Part shown: one piece after another, positions 55,574 to 64,000 of the stretch
How positions within the stretch are numbered: the first letter of the stretch is position 1
Layout of the letters: every line of letters begins with the position of its first letter
DNA from: Verrucomicrobiota bacterium
GTDB taxonomy: Bacteria; Verrucomicrobiota; Lentisphaeria; JABSQK01; JAJFLO01
Length of the DNA stretch: 64,000 nt
Reading direction: 5' to 3'
NCBI GenBank assembly: GCA_021772615.1
Contig: JAJFLQ010000040.1
Span: 171,619-235,618, forward strand
Notes under the pieces: generated by a model
Seen by the model: the letters and a program-made list of their open reading frames with translations, nothing else
Database searches by the model: none
Told to the model about the DNA's origin: nothing
Program-made: the position numbers and the translations under genes

Positions 55574-56745
55574 TCGAAATTGAACCTAGCGAGTATTTCT
55601 GGCGGCTTCTTCTGCGAATATGGCACCAGCCCATCAGGATCTGGATAGCCCAGCGCGATCAGCATCACTGGACGCTCATCTTCTTCAAGCTTCAAGACGC
55701 CCTCCATTTCACGCTCGCACTCCTCGATGTCGGGCCAGTTGATACAACAGGAACTGAGCCCCTGCGCTTCCAGCGCATAAATGAACGACATTGCGGCAAG
55801 TGACCCATCGATATAGATCAAGTGCCGATCACGCTCGTCAAAATAGTTGCGCAGTTGCCCCAAGAGTACGACGATCACCGGGAAGTTGTGACAAAAACCG
55901 GCGGTCCCGGTCGGCAGCGCCGCAACCTCGGGAACAAGGTTCGGATCGTCAAATACTCGAAAAACGAAGGGCTGACGGTTGCAGGCACTCGGCGATAGTG
56001 AAGCTACTTCAATCGCTTTAGAAATAACAGCGCGCGGGACCGGCTTCTGTAGAAACCATCGTACAGACCGGCGCCGGCGAGCCAATCTCAACAACTGTTC
56101 GCAATTGACGGGCGGCGGTGAGGCTATGTCACGGAAAAAGGGCACATATCTGTCACCTGCGTCTTTTGTCGGTGGCGAAAGTGCTCGAAAACGATCAGAT
56201 AACGGCTCGATCTTTGGGTGCGATCCAACAACAGTGAAGTAGTCGGAAAGAACGTCATACGCCCATTTGAGTTCGTCCCGGTCGATGGCTCCCGGATGGT
56301 CCATGCCTGCGATTGCCCGCTCATAACACACGAGCGTCTCGGCAATGTAGGGCAATGCAAAAACTGCGCGGCGCGGACGAGAGATCAGTCCCTTTTCCAA
56401 ACGATGAACAGCGCGGCGGAGTAGTGCGGAACTCTTCCTGGGATTGTCGGTGTCGGCCTGGAAACGACGTCTTCCGGCCAATACATGCTGCTGTTCACGT
56501 GCAAAACGCGAACCCCTCAGCGCATAATAAAGAACACTTCGACGCGGTCCGCGACTCGCAAATCGAATCAACAGCGTCTCGATCCGTTTGACCGCGATTC
56601 TCACATTACGCCGGAATACGCCTTTAAGGCGACGGAGCAATCTGAAAACCACGAACGCTTTAGTCTTAGTAGGTGCAGTCTTGTGCAACATGAATATTCG
56701 GTAGAATGAGCCTGGTGCAAGAGTATCTTTGGCCGCGGGCCACAC
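55570..56745 (-). CDS. Nitroreductase-family flavoprotein with N-terminal extension
   Basis: The last 200 residues form an FMN nitroreductase domain: RRRSVRWFLQKPVP with the phosphate-binding Arg pair, ASLSPSACNRQPF and LIALGYPDP. The first 180 residues are an Arg-rich helical extension not found in simple nitroreductases. The start is unclear: GTG 56745 or ATG 56691 (which yields 373 residues), neither with a good ribosome binding site. Cotranscription with a pyruvyl transferase suggests a redox step in surface polysaccharide modification, not nitro-compound detoxification. Confidence 0.82.
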   Translation of the reverse strand: MWPAAKDTLAPGSFYRIFMLHKTAPTKTKAFVVFRLLRRLKGVFRRNVRIAVKRIETLLIRFASRGPRRSVLYYALRGSRFAREQQHVLAGRRRFQADTDNPRKSSALLRRAVHRLEKGLISRPRRAVFALPYIAETLVCYERAIAGMDHPGAIDRDELKWAYDVLSDYFTVVGSHPKIEPLSDRFRALSPPTKDAGDRYVPFFRDIASPPPVNCEQLLRLARRRRSVRWFLQKPVPRAVISKAIEVASLSPSACNRQPFVFRVFDDPNLVPEVAALPTGTAGFCHNFPVIVVLLGQLRNYFDERDRHLIYIDGSLAAMSFIYALEAQGLSSCCINWPDIEECEREMEGVLKLEEDERPVMLIALGYPDPDGLVPYSQKKPPEILARFNFE

Positions 56746-57214
56746 TATGTCGACTGCACAGGCCGGCAGCTTGGATTTTTCACGCGCTCGCAGCAGACAT
56801 CGAACGAATTATCCAGGCCAGTTCACCTGTGGACGAATGATAGGAAATAATAGCGGTCCCATGGAGTGTTGAAGTAAGGGAGTACTGGATCAATGATTAA
56901 GAACGACTTGCGTCGCAAGAATGCAGAGAAGAAAATCCAAACGGCCCATTTCTCTCAAGGCGCCGAATCTCAGCGACTCGGACTTGGTATAGCCTCAAAT
57001 CCAACACCCCCATACTCCATTTTTCCGCGGCCGTCTCGGAAGCTCAGCTCTCCCCCATCTTATGGGATGGCTGTGATAGGACATTTTATCTTATCGGTCC
57101 CGACAAATGTGCTGTACTTTGCAGATTTTTCAAGAAATTGGGGGAAGAAGTCAGGAGCGTGACGGCACTAACCTAAAAATCGATCCATTACGATTGATTC
57201 TGCTGAAAAACCCC
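56746..57214. other. Intergenic region with a doubtful small ORF
   Basis: About 470 bases. The 89-residue ORF at 56893-57162 begins plausibly but ends in low-complexity Pro/Ser sequence, and no family is recognised. It may be a decayed gene fragment. No repeat of note. Confidence 0.35.
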
Positions 57215-57421
57215 TTAACCGCTTGCGGCAGTCTTTGCGGCACGTTGTTTCGCTCTGGTCGGTGGCACGGATTCCCGTACCAGATAGATTTCACCGCGAT
57301 CGAGCAACTCGCAACTAACCTGCTCGCCGACTTTCAAGTCGATAGCCTCGACGAGCGACGCCGGTAGATACACGTACAACCGCGCCCGCTGGTTCTTGGA
57401 ACGAATGGCCTTCCAAGACAT
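57215..57421 (-). CDS. AbrB/MazE-type DNA-binding protein, orphan
   Basis: The 68-residue protein has a swapped-hairpin-like core (ARLYVYLPASLVEAIDLKVGEQV, quoted in part: LPASLVEAIDLKVGE), then a strand and a basic tail. This fits an AbrB-type antitoxin or transition regulator. ATG 57421 is preferred over the track start at 57472, which adds a Cys-rich piece. No toxin gene adjoins it, so it is a remnant or a free-standing regulator. Confidence 0.68.
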   Translation of the reverse strand: MSWKAIRSKNQRARLYVYLPASLVEAIDLKVGEQVSCELLDRGEIYLVRESVPPTRAKQRAAKTAASG

Positions 57422-57529
57422 TCGGGTCTCAGGGCGATTCGATTCAAATAGACAAAAATTAGGACAGTCCATTATAACGGACGATTTTCGATTACGTTGG
57501 AGTGAAAGCTAAATTTGAAGGAGGCGACC

Positions 57530-58380
57530 ATGTATCACAATCGCGTGGAGGCGGTGGGAGGCGGGAGGAGTTTCTATCTGATCACGAATCGGGTAATGGG
57601 CGGGAGTTATATTTTCAGTGATGTTGAAAAGGAGAAACTGCGGCGGTTACTTCCTGAGGGGCAGGAACGTTTGAGCTATGTGGTTTGGGATTAGGTGATT
57701 ATGGATAACCGCTACCACGCTGTAATCGAGATTCCAAAGCCATCGGCGATGTCGCATGAAGATCTTGTGAAAAAGTGGCAGCAGTACCACCGGCTACCGA
57801 ATCCCTATGACCCTGGCGATGACGTCCTGGAGGGATTCCGAGGAAAAATCCATGATATCAGTCTGGTGGTGTCGAATTTTCAGCAGCGGTTTACGCAATG
57901 GTACAACAAACGAACCAACCGCTGGGGACGACTTTTCGGTGGTCGGTTTGACAGTGTCATTGTCGATAAGAACGGAGCGCTCGCAAAAATGATGGCTTCT
58001 ATCACACTGAATCCGGTTCGAGCAGGACTTGTTGATGATCCGGCGAAATATCGGTGGTGCGGTTACGGAGAACGGATGGCGAAGGGGAAGTTGCAGGAGC
58101 AGGAGATCGAATTAGCGTCCTTGATTGCGCGAGAACTAGGTTTGCCTGCAGAGCTATTGCAAGGCAGCGAAAAGAAGGTGATGGATAGAGCGTGGAATCG
58201 GTTCAGGGCGTATCTATTGGGGGGCATATAGTCAACCGGAAAGGTGTGGATCGCAGAACCGTTGCAGAGGTGCTGAAAAAGGAAAGCAAGACGCTGGGTC
58301 TGGGCTGGTCGCAACGTTTGATGTTGAAAGCTCGCTTCGCCACGATTTCAAAAGTCCGACACGCTGATACGGGGCTAGTG
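57530..58380 (+). pseudogene. REP-associated tyrosine transposase (Y1/TnpA-REP family), broken
   Basis: The gene has a good start (GAAGGAGGCGACC-ATG at 57530) and reads MYHNRVEAVGGG, then ITNRVMGG and LSYVVWD before a TAG at 57692-57694; the same frame resumes with VIMDNRYHAVIEIP. Relatives have Tyr-type residue at the stop and MDNHYH at the catalytic site, so the first His of the HUH motif is also changed to Arg. The Tyr region FTQWYNKRTNRWGRLF and YRWCGYGE are kept. After 58231 the frame shifts by one, and the neighbouring frame reads RKGVDRRTVAEVLKKES, a likely continuation of the C-terminus. Three lesions indicate a dead gene. Confidence 0.82.
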
Positions 58381-58451
58381 ATGCCGGTAAGTCTTTTTCA
58401 ACGGCACCTGGATCAGGCAACACCATTGGGTGACCAGGGATTGGCCAATTC

Positions 58452-59192
58452 TTATTTCAATTTGTCCTCGAGGAACTGGAGGAAACGTCTCCACGATTTT
58501 CCATCGGCATCTTCCCGATAGCGATCACTGCCAAAAACGGTAAAGGCGTGCGGTGCCCCGCCGTAGGTAATCATTTCATGAGCAACGCCGGCGGTGTGCA
58601 GCTCGGTGGCCAAGGCTGTGAATTGGTCCATGGTTATCGCCGCATCGGCAGTACCATGCATGATGAGAATTTCGCCTTTGGCCGCCAGGTAGTTTTGACC
58701 TTCCGGCGTCGCAAGGCCACCGTGGAAGGTCGCGAAACCTCTCAAGTCTACTCCGGAACGGGCGAATTCGAGGGCAGCTGCGCCGCCAAAACAATAGCCC
58801 GCGACGACGACGTTCGTGACGTCCGCACCTTTCTCCTTTGCTGCCGACAACGCGCCGTGGAGAAGCGATCGCATTTTTGCCCGATCCTCATACAACTCCC
58901 CGGTATGCTGACGTTTGTCCGTCACGTCAGTTGGCCGCACGCCGGCGCCAAATAGATCGGCAGCAAAAACTGCGTAGCCCAATTCCGAAAGCATGTCGGC
59001 TCTCTTTATCTCGTAGTCAGTTAAACCGTCCCAGTCATGAATGAGCAGCACCAAGGGAGATGGCGTCGCCGGACTTACGTAATACCCCTCGTAAGATGTT
59101 CCATTGACAGAGTATGTGACCGATAAATCGTCGGCTGCACTTGCAGATGTTGAAGCCACTAATAGACATATAAACGTAATCACATAGGACAT
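58452..59192 (-). CDS. Dienelactone hydrolase family protein, exported
   Basis: The 246-residue alpha/beta hydrolase has a signal peptide (VITFICLLVASTSASA) and the DLH triad: Cys in GYCFGGAA, Asp in HGTADAAI and His in GAPHAFTVFG. The Cys nucleophile separates it from ordinary Ser esterases. A periplasmic location is unusual for aromatic-ring catabolism, so it may act on other lactones or esters. It stands alone; the substrate is unknown. Confidence 0.9.
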   Translation of the reverse strand: MSYVITFICLLVASTSASAADDLSVTYSVNGTSYEGYYVSPATPSPLVLLIHDWDGLTDYEIKRADMLSELGYAVFAADLFGAGVRPTDVTDKRQHTGELYEDRAKMRSLLHGALSAAKEKGADVTNVVVAGYCFGGAAALEFARSGVDLRGFATFHGGLATPEGQNYLAAKGEILIMHGTADAAITMDQFTALATELHTAGVAHEMITYGGAPHAFTVFGSDRYREDADGKSWRRFLQFLEDKLK

Positions 59193-59380
59193 GATTTCCC
59201 TCCGTTTGGCAAAAAGTCAGATGACAAATCGATTTTCCTGTAATACAAGCAAATAGTAAAGCTGTGGGTGAACAACGCCGCCGACCTTCGATACTTTTCC
59301 AGCCTTCGTCGGTTACCACGCACACAGCGTCGCAGGAAACCGCAACCCCTTGATTGGAACAGAGTCTAGCTGGAGCCTGG

Positions 59381-60031
59381 CTACTCCCAATAAGCTTCCC
59401 AATCGCCTTTGAACGCTTGCTTCAATCGTTCCATATACGCGTTGGTCTTGATCTTGACCATCCACAAGTCGTCGCCTCCGGTACCGCCTTTGCAGACAAC
59501 GCCCTCCTCGACGTTATGTTTGCCGGTGCGGACATCGTGAGTGAACCGTCCGGTTAATTTCCCACGATACACGACGCGCGCAATGTTTAATGTGCCGAAA
59601 TCGGCAACGAATTGGTCCGGGCCGATCATTCGCCGATTCGTCTCGACATCGAACAGGACGAGTTGTTTCCTGTCATCGGATTTGTGCAGTCCGGCAAACG
59701 AGCCGGGACCGACGTATTCCGTGAACACCGTGATTTCGGGCGAATCATAACCAGGTTTGTTGTGAAAAATCGACAGCAGTTGCGTGGCAAAATCCCGTTC
59801 GAAAATCTCGGGCGCGTCTTCGTATCCCGGGTGACGTGCATTGAAATCGGCGATTCCGGCTTCATCGAGATCGTAGCGATTGCGGCGCATGCCGAATGCG
59901 TACCACCCGAGTTCATGGTCCCAAATCCAGTGCATGTTTGTACCGTCATACTTCTCGAAGGCCACGCAACGCCCTGACGGGGCATCCGCGCTTCCGGGGA
60001 TTTTGGGATATGCAAGTTTAACGCGAGCCAT
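59381..60031 (-). CDS. RNA-ligase-like nucleotidyltransferase
   Basis: The 216-residue protein has the ligase signature FEKYDGTNMHW with nucleotide-accepting Lys 27, then FTEYVGPGSFAG (motif III region), EEGVVCKG (motif IV) and WMVKIKTNAYMERLK (motif V). This is an Rnl2-type catalytic core with almost no C-terminal domain. Such enzymes seal nicks in RNA, often as part of phage-type repair or damage defence. ATG 60031 begins the conserved region; the track start at 60049 is not an ATG. No phage genes, kinase-phosphatase partner or tRNA gene is nearby. Activity is inferred from motifs. Confidence 0.82.
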   Translation of the reverse strand: MARVKLAYPKIPGSADAPSGRCVAFEKYDGTNMHWIWDHELGWYAFGMRRNRYDLDEAGIADFNARHPGYEDAPEIFERDFATQLLSIFHNKPGYDSPEITVFTEYVGPGSFAGLHKSDDRKQLVLFDVETNRRMIGPDQFVADFGTLNIARVVYRGKLTGRFTHDVRTGKHNVEEGVVCKGGTGGDDLWMVKIKTNAYMERLKQAFKGDWEAYWE

Positions 60032-60201
60032 GGTTGTGTGAGGCGACAAGGTTATATAAATAAAGCAGACTAAGAACCCAAAATCCGGTCCGTACCTGTG
60101 ATGACTTCGTCGATGGCCGCGAGGAAATGTATCAATGACTCATCCATGTCGGGACGCATGACGTCGCAAAATGCCATCAACAAACCTGATAAATATGTGA
60201 G

Positions 60202-60705
60202 ATGGATATGAAAAATGCAAAAACAAACAGGCATTGGCCGTTTAAGAAGGCCCAACACGGAGTCTGCCCCGCGATCGTCATGTGCGTCCCGCGGGATCCT
60301 TTTAATGTCGGCGCCGCCGTGCGCGCTGCGTCATGTTTCGGGATAACGCAATTGTGGGTCAGCGGTTTCCGTTGTGCGCAGAAAGTCTGGGAAGCGAAGC
60401 GAATCCCTCGAGAGGAGCGAATGAAGGGGTTTGCGGATGTCGATATCAAGTACGCAAACTCGCCAGGGTGGACAACCGGTTCCCGCGTGCAGTTCACTCC
60501 CTCATTGTACTCACGGATGCTGTTGCAGCAAATTTCCCGCCTGAACATCGGACCCCGACTAAGATCCACGCAATCGGTTCGTATGATACGGAAAAGACTG
60601 CCGGCGTTATGGGATGCTGATCGACGCTTCGGATGTCGGCGCTTGGCCACCACGTTGTCCGTTGTGGCGGCAGTGTATTGCCAGTTCAGAATGCGTACAA
60701 CATAA
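60202..60705 (+). pseudogene. SpoU/TrmH-type RNA methyltransferase, probably decayed
   Basis: The first 75 residues match this family well (PAIVMCVPRDPFNVGAAVRA, then REERMKGFADV). After about 60470 the expected sequence continues in another frame as DNRFPRAVHSLIVLTDAVAANFPPEH (frame of the 60333-60620 ORF), then fades. The catalytic GPEDG segment is not recognisable. The last piece (RRLATTLSVVAAVYCQF) is back in the first frame. Compensating frameshifts or decay are the best explanations, so the product is unlikely to be active. The next gene follows 13 bases later. Confidence 0.55.
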
Positions 60706-60718
60706 AGGAGGTAGTCCC

Positions 60719-62233
60719 ATGCTTACACATAAGTCAGTTTCACTGTTCGTCATACTCGTGTTTGGATCTGCAGCTACTGCCGACGCCAGCCAGCTCATAG
60801 TCGATTCATATGGGCTGGCTGAAGTTGCCCGGAGCGGGGGGCTCGTCTTCGCCGCCAAACTTGTGGCGATGGATAATGCTCGACGCATGTTCAGAGTTGG
60901 GATCGAGGAGATATTCGGTGTCGACGCAAGATCGATTGAAATCGTCGACTACCGCACTCAGACCGAACCGAATGGATGCGTGGCTTGGGACGTTGTCGGG
61001 CTCGACGTCGCCATCGGCAACGAGATCGAGTTGCGGAACAACGAAGAAGCCATCTTCGACGAACCGGACGTGTCGCCGATCATCGAACGGCTGAACGGCA
61101 GTGTACCGATTTCGGACTTCGCCGTCGGCGACAGATTGCTGGTTGTCTGCCGTGACCGCTCACCATGCGGCTATCTGCCGTACACGGATAGTAATGTGCG
61201 CCGCACGAAAACGTTTTTCGGTCGTACCACACCCGAGTCTTTTCTGCGCCAGGCGCCCACGGAAACATTGGCTGCGGATATGGTAAATGCCGATCTTCAT
61301 ATGCCGGCCGTTGACGAACTCCGACGCCGAGGCCGGTTTGATGCCGAAACGATCCTGCTGCATCTGCCTCTGAAAGCAGATCGCATCGATGATTACAATC
61401 ACCACATTTTTTACTATCGGACACTGCTGCGATCCGATTTGGAGGTCCACGAGGTAACCGCGTTTCTGCGCTCTGCGAAGGATTACTTCCATACCGGTGT
61501 GCAGCCGGAGTCTCTGACCGTATTGATCGCCGATGTCCTTGATTTTCTCAAGTATTCAGAAGATCACGAAGTCGTTGCTGCATACGGTTCTCATCTGTAT
61601 GATCTGGGGAAATTGATATCGTGGAACACGGACGAGGCCCGGGACGCCGCGCAGGATCTCTTCCGGGACGTTGAGTGGATCATCGAGGACCACAAGGTCG
61701 GGAATATTCCGCGGCGGATGTTTTCGAGTATCATGGCCGCTCAACTGGCCGTGCGAAAGGACGCAAACGACTTCCCTTACGTCTTCACATTGTTCCGCAG
61801 GGAACTTGAACCTTCAGACATGGCGCTCCTTGTCGGCGACCTTGTCCGCGTCCTGCCCCATTCGGACCATGCCGTTTCAGACGTCGGCGTGAAGCCCATT
61901 GATCGCCGGCTCGTATCGCTCATTCGAGAGCTGGTAATGGAAGTCGATGATGCCGGAATGGCTGACCATGTGGAAGCGGTTTATCGAATTCTTGGTCCCG
62001 AAAAACCCGGTGAGGACTGGGAGACAGTGGATATCGGCGAAGGCCGAAGCATCTCGGCCAGTATCCAGTCGGAGAGATTGTATCCGTCAAGCGTCGAACT
62101 GGATATCGTGGTGATGGCGCGTCATGTTGCCGCGACGTATTCGAAAACGTCCGGGCGCATGAATCGCCTTCTGGACGAAATCGATGCGCTCTATTACCTT
62201 CCGGAAAACTTCGACACTGCGGTCGGTTACTGA
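60719..62233 (+). CDS. Exported protein of unknown function
   Basis: The 504-residue protein has a signal peptide (LFVILVFGSAATADAS) and AAGGAGGT 6 bases before ATG 60719; the track start at 60614 is wrong. The N-terminal part (about 25-165) looks like a beta-rich domain with a possible disulfide (PNGC and SPCG). The rest is helical, with HEAT-like character. I do not recognise the family. Next is a cyclase-like gene 9 bases downstream on the same strand, so the two probably form an operon. Confidence 0.75.
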   Translation: MLTHKSVSLFVILVFGSAATADASQLIVDSYGLAEVARSGGLVFAAKLVAMDNARRMFRVGIEEIFGVDARSIEIVDYRTQTEPNGCVAWDVVGLDVAIGNEIELRNNEEAIFDEPDVSPIIERLNGSVPISDFAVGDRLLVVCRDRSPCGYLPYTDSNVRRTKTFFGRTTPESFLRQAPTETLAADMVNADLHMPAVDELRRRGRFDAETILLHLPLKADRIDDYNHHIFYYRTLLRSDLEVHEVTAFLRSAKDYFHTGVQPESLTVLIADVLDFLKYSEDHEVVAAYGSHLYDLGKLISWNTDEARDAAQDLFRDVEWIIEDHKVGNIPRRMFSSIMAAQLAVRKDANDFPYVFTLFRRELEPSDMALLVGDLVRVLPHSDHAVSDVGVKPIDRRLVSLIRELVMEVDDAGMADHVEAVYRILGPEKPGEDWETVDIGEGRSISASIQSERLYPSSVELDIVVMARHVAATYSKTSGRMNRLLDEIDALYYLPENFDTAVGY

Positions 62234-62242
62234 TTCGCTACG

Positions 62243-63010
62243 GTGCGACGTCGCGTCCGTCAGGATGCGTGCCGGTCGCTGGAAGTCGTATTTTTGAACC
62301 AGAGATATAAAGCGGATGATGTGATGACTCGGGAGTTATATGAACGCGCCCTGAAGTGTTATGCCGGTCAGGTCGTGTGCGCACGTGTATCAGAGCTGGG
62401 TTTTGATGCCTTGGCGCCGCAATGGATCACAGCGGACGTAACGGCGTATGTCCAGCGGTGGAACGGATTCCAGACCACGGCCATAAATGAGACGATGCCG
62501 GCGGATTCGTTACTCCAGCTGTATTCCGATTACCTCAATACGCTGTGCCGCTGTGCCGAAGAACACCATGGCCGCGTTCACGCTGTAAACGCCGAATGTG
62601 TTACCGTGTACTTTGGCCTGGATAGCCGGCCCGATGCAATTGCCGACGCCTGCAATTGTGCGAGACGCTGCAGTGAGGCGGTGGCCGCGTTAGGTCGACG
62701 CTGTCCGCAGCATCCCACCGTGCCTGGGTTTCAGGTCGGCATCGACCGGGGACCGATGACAATCGGCCATTGCGGCAGCGTTGAACGGTTATTTCCTGCG
62801 GCGTTCGGTCGACCGCTCGATACGGCTGCTGTACTATCCCGTACGCCAGTAACATCGGACCGGGGGCAGTATGGCATCATGTTTTCCGGTGCTGCCCGGT
62901 TCGAACTTGGATCAGACCCGGCACTCGTCTTGACACAACGCGAGAGCGTTTGGGTCAAGGGCCTACTGGAACCGGTAGATTGCTATGAGCTCGCTGTCAC
63001 ACAAGAGTAG
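62243..63010 (+). CDS. Degenerate class III nucleotidyl cyclase homologue
   Basis: The chain of 255 residues follows the cyclase fold in order: VVCARVSELGF, LLQLYSDYLNTLCRCAEEHHGRVHAVNAECVTVYFG, then FQVGIDRGPMTIGHCG and AFGRPLDTAAVLSR. The two metal-binding Asp are missing: ARVSELGF stands where active enzymes have xDIxGFT, and NAECV where they have GD. It is therefore probably inactive and may bind nucleotide or a partner. The start may be GTG 62243 or ATG 62324. It is cotranscribed with the exported protein upstream. Confidence 0.72.
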   Translation: MRRRVRQDACRSLEVVFLNQRYKADDVMTRELYERALKCYAGQVVCARVSELGFDALAPQWITADVTAYVQRWNGFQTTAINETMPADSLLQLYSDYLNTLCRCAEEHHGRVHAVNAECVTVYFGLDSRPDAIADACNCARRCSEAVAALGRRCPQHPTVPGFQVGIDRGPMTIGHCGSVERLFPAAFGRPLDTAAVLSRTPVTSDRGQYGIMFSGAARFELGSDPALVLTQRESVWVKGLLEPVDCYELAVTQE

Positions 63011-63154
63011 AGTTCGACCAACACGATGTGTTCATTGGTTTGCCAGACGCTCAAAAAGCCACGTCCAAAGCTGTGAACCAACGAGGGGCGTATTTTTATG
63101 TCTCACTCGAAACATGCCATAATTCAACGACACTGACCATCGTCCTCCAGGATT

Positions 63155-64000
63155 TCATATTTCTTCGATCAGTCGGTCCATTTCGCCAACCATATAGAGA
63201 GGAAGTGACAGTAGTTTGTAAGAATAGGGTTTGCGGTCCGGCAATTTTCCTGCTGCCTGAACCAGCGACGGCTTGTCCAGATTAAATCGAACGGCCAGGG
63301 ATGAATCGTGCTCGTACGCGAACTGGTGCAGGGAGCGTAGGCTGCCGGTCTTTCCCGCTTTGACTTCTATCGGAATAACATGACTTCCCCTGGCGATAAT
63401 GTAGTCGACTTCGGCGCGTGCAGATGGCTTTTCCCGGACCCAGTAGTGTAGTTCGGGAGTCCGATAAACCTCCTGACGATAAAGGAGATGCTGGCCGATG
63501 AATTGCTCGCTGACACGACCTGAATTGATGAACATGAGATTGGTATTGGTTAACTCGGAAACGGGAAGACCAAGTGCCCCCAGCTGCAAACCCACATCGA
63601 GAAAAAGCGGTTTGAATATCTTTTCCGATCTGCTTGCCGCAAGGGGGATTCCCTGTCCGGATGTATGATGAACCAGATAACAGATCTTCGCCAACTCCAG
63701 TAAGTGCAGGGAATTCGCTAATTCGGCGGCTCGGTGTTCGCGAGAAATGTTCACATATTTCAGCTTCTGCCCGACGAGCGTTGGGAGTTGCGTGAAGACT
63801 TTTGACAACGAAGTATAATTGATCCGTTTGCCATATTGGATAAAATCAGCTTGATACGTATTCAAAATATTGAGCTTAATGTTGTCTGCTTCGGCGTAAT
63901 CCTGAGGTGGACCCCATGTCAAGGACAGCAATCCGGAAAAAATAAGGTGTAACCAGATGAGGCTCGAAGAGGGCCCCACCCCAAGGCGTTTTTTCTTGGG
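63155..64000 (-). CDS. DUF4143 protein (C-terminal part of an AAA-type ATPase family), partial
   Basis: The frame is open to the window edge, so the gene is cut at its 5' end; the track start at 63979 is not a true start. The body matches the DUF4143 domain: ILNTYQADFIQYGKR, LELAKICYLVHHTSG and the nuclease-like EVDYIIARGSHVIPIEVKAG near the C-terminus. The AAA_14 ATPase half expected before it would lie outside the window. The few residues before EADNIKLN look degraded, so a frameshift near 63,910 is possible. Role unknown. Confidence 0.75.
   Translation of the reverse strand, partial: PKKKRLGVGPSSSLIWLHLIFSGLLSLTWGPPQDYAEADNIKLNILNTYQADFIQYGKRINYTSLSKVFTQLPTLVGQKLKYVNISREHRAAELANSLHLLELAKICYLVHHTSGQGIPLAASRSEKIFKPLFLDVGLQLGALGLPVSELTNTNLMFINSGRVSEQFIGQHLLYRQEVYRTPELHYWVREKPSARAEVDYIIARGSHVIPIEVKAGKTGSLRSLHQFAYEHDSSLAVRFNLDKPSLVQAAGKLPDRKPYSYKLLSLPLYMVGEMDRLIEEI

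Noticed and set aside
56893-57162. 89-residue ORF before the AbrB-type gene
   Set aside because: Low-complexity end and no recognisable family; at most a decayed fragment.

Overview
The window is about 64 kb of chromosome from a Gram-negative bacterium, moderately GC-rich. I cannot name the organism. The combination of a complete lower mevalonate route, DapL (LL-diaminopimelate aminotransferase), an H-X9-DG type prepilin, PEP-CTERM export, several sulfotransferases, Hanks-type kinases with zinc ribbons, a REP-associated transposase and degenerate intergenic repeats fits a deep-branching environmental lineage such as the PVC group or a neighbouring candidate phylum better than a standard proteobacterium. 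That placement is inference.

Layout. 0-9.3 kb is signalling: a chemoreceptor with a haem-type CxxCH motif (cut by the window start), a hybrid histidine kinase with two receiver domains, and a large membrane-anchored coiled-coil/WD40 protein. 9.4-15.4 kb has two intact sulfotransferases, a pseudokinase followed by an active Ser/Thr kinase, and a decayed third sulfotransferase. 15.8-25 kb is mostly housekeeping: DegP-like protease, a bpt-tsaB-TerB-like operon, class I aldolase, a GAF/SpoIIE phosphatase, a prepilin and dapL. 25-27.8 kb is a three-gene ABC-2 exporter.

28-40.8 kb is the most interesting part. On the minus strand lie a TPR-CHAT protease, a DUF928 protein, a 1,402-residue two-partner-secretion exoprotein, a CHASE2 histidine kinase and an NtrC/DctD-type sigma-54 activator. 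Three sigma-54-type promoters (TGGCAC-N5-NTGCT, all with GG-N10-GC spacing) sit in this segment: one before the DUF928-exoprotein-kinase-activator genes, one (perfect consensus) before a 55-residue protein opposite the activator, and one before a sigma-70 family factor divergent from the CHAT gene. I read this as a self-activating secretion/protease regulon whose secreted product may be sensed by the CHASE2 kinase. No TpsB (FhaC-like) pore gene is in the window.

40.8-48.9 kb is a long minus-strand run: a receiver-histidine kinase, three mevalonate-pathway GHMP enzymes and the sodium-pump decarboxylase (gamma, alpha, beta). 49.4-58.4 kb is accessory: a glycosyltransferase, a toxin-first PIN/Phd module with a clear promoter, palindromic repeats, a PEP-CTERM protein, a pyruvyl transferase-nitroreductase pair, an AbrB-type protein and a broken REP-associated transposase. 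58.4-64 kb holds a dienelactone hydrolase, an RNA-ligase-like protein, a decayed TrmH-type methylase, a secreted protein of unknown function, a degenerate class III cyclase homologue and the end of a DUF4143 protein. No tRNA, rRNA or CRISPR array was seen. Residue positions and boundaries come from reading by eye.
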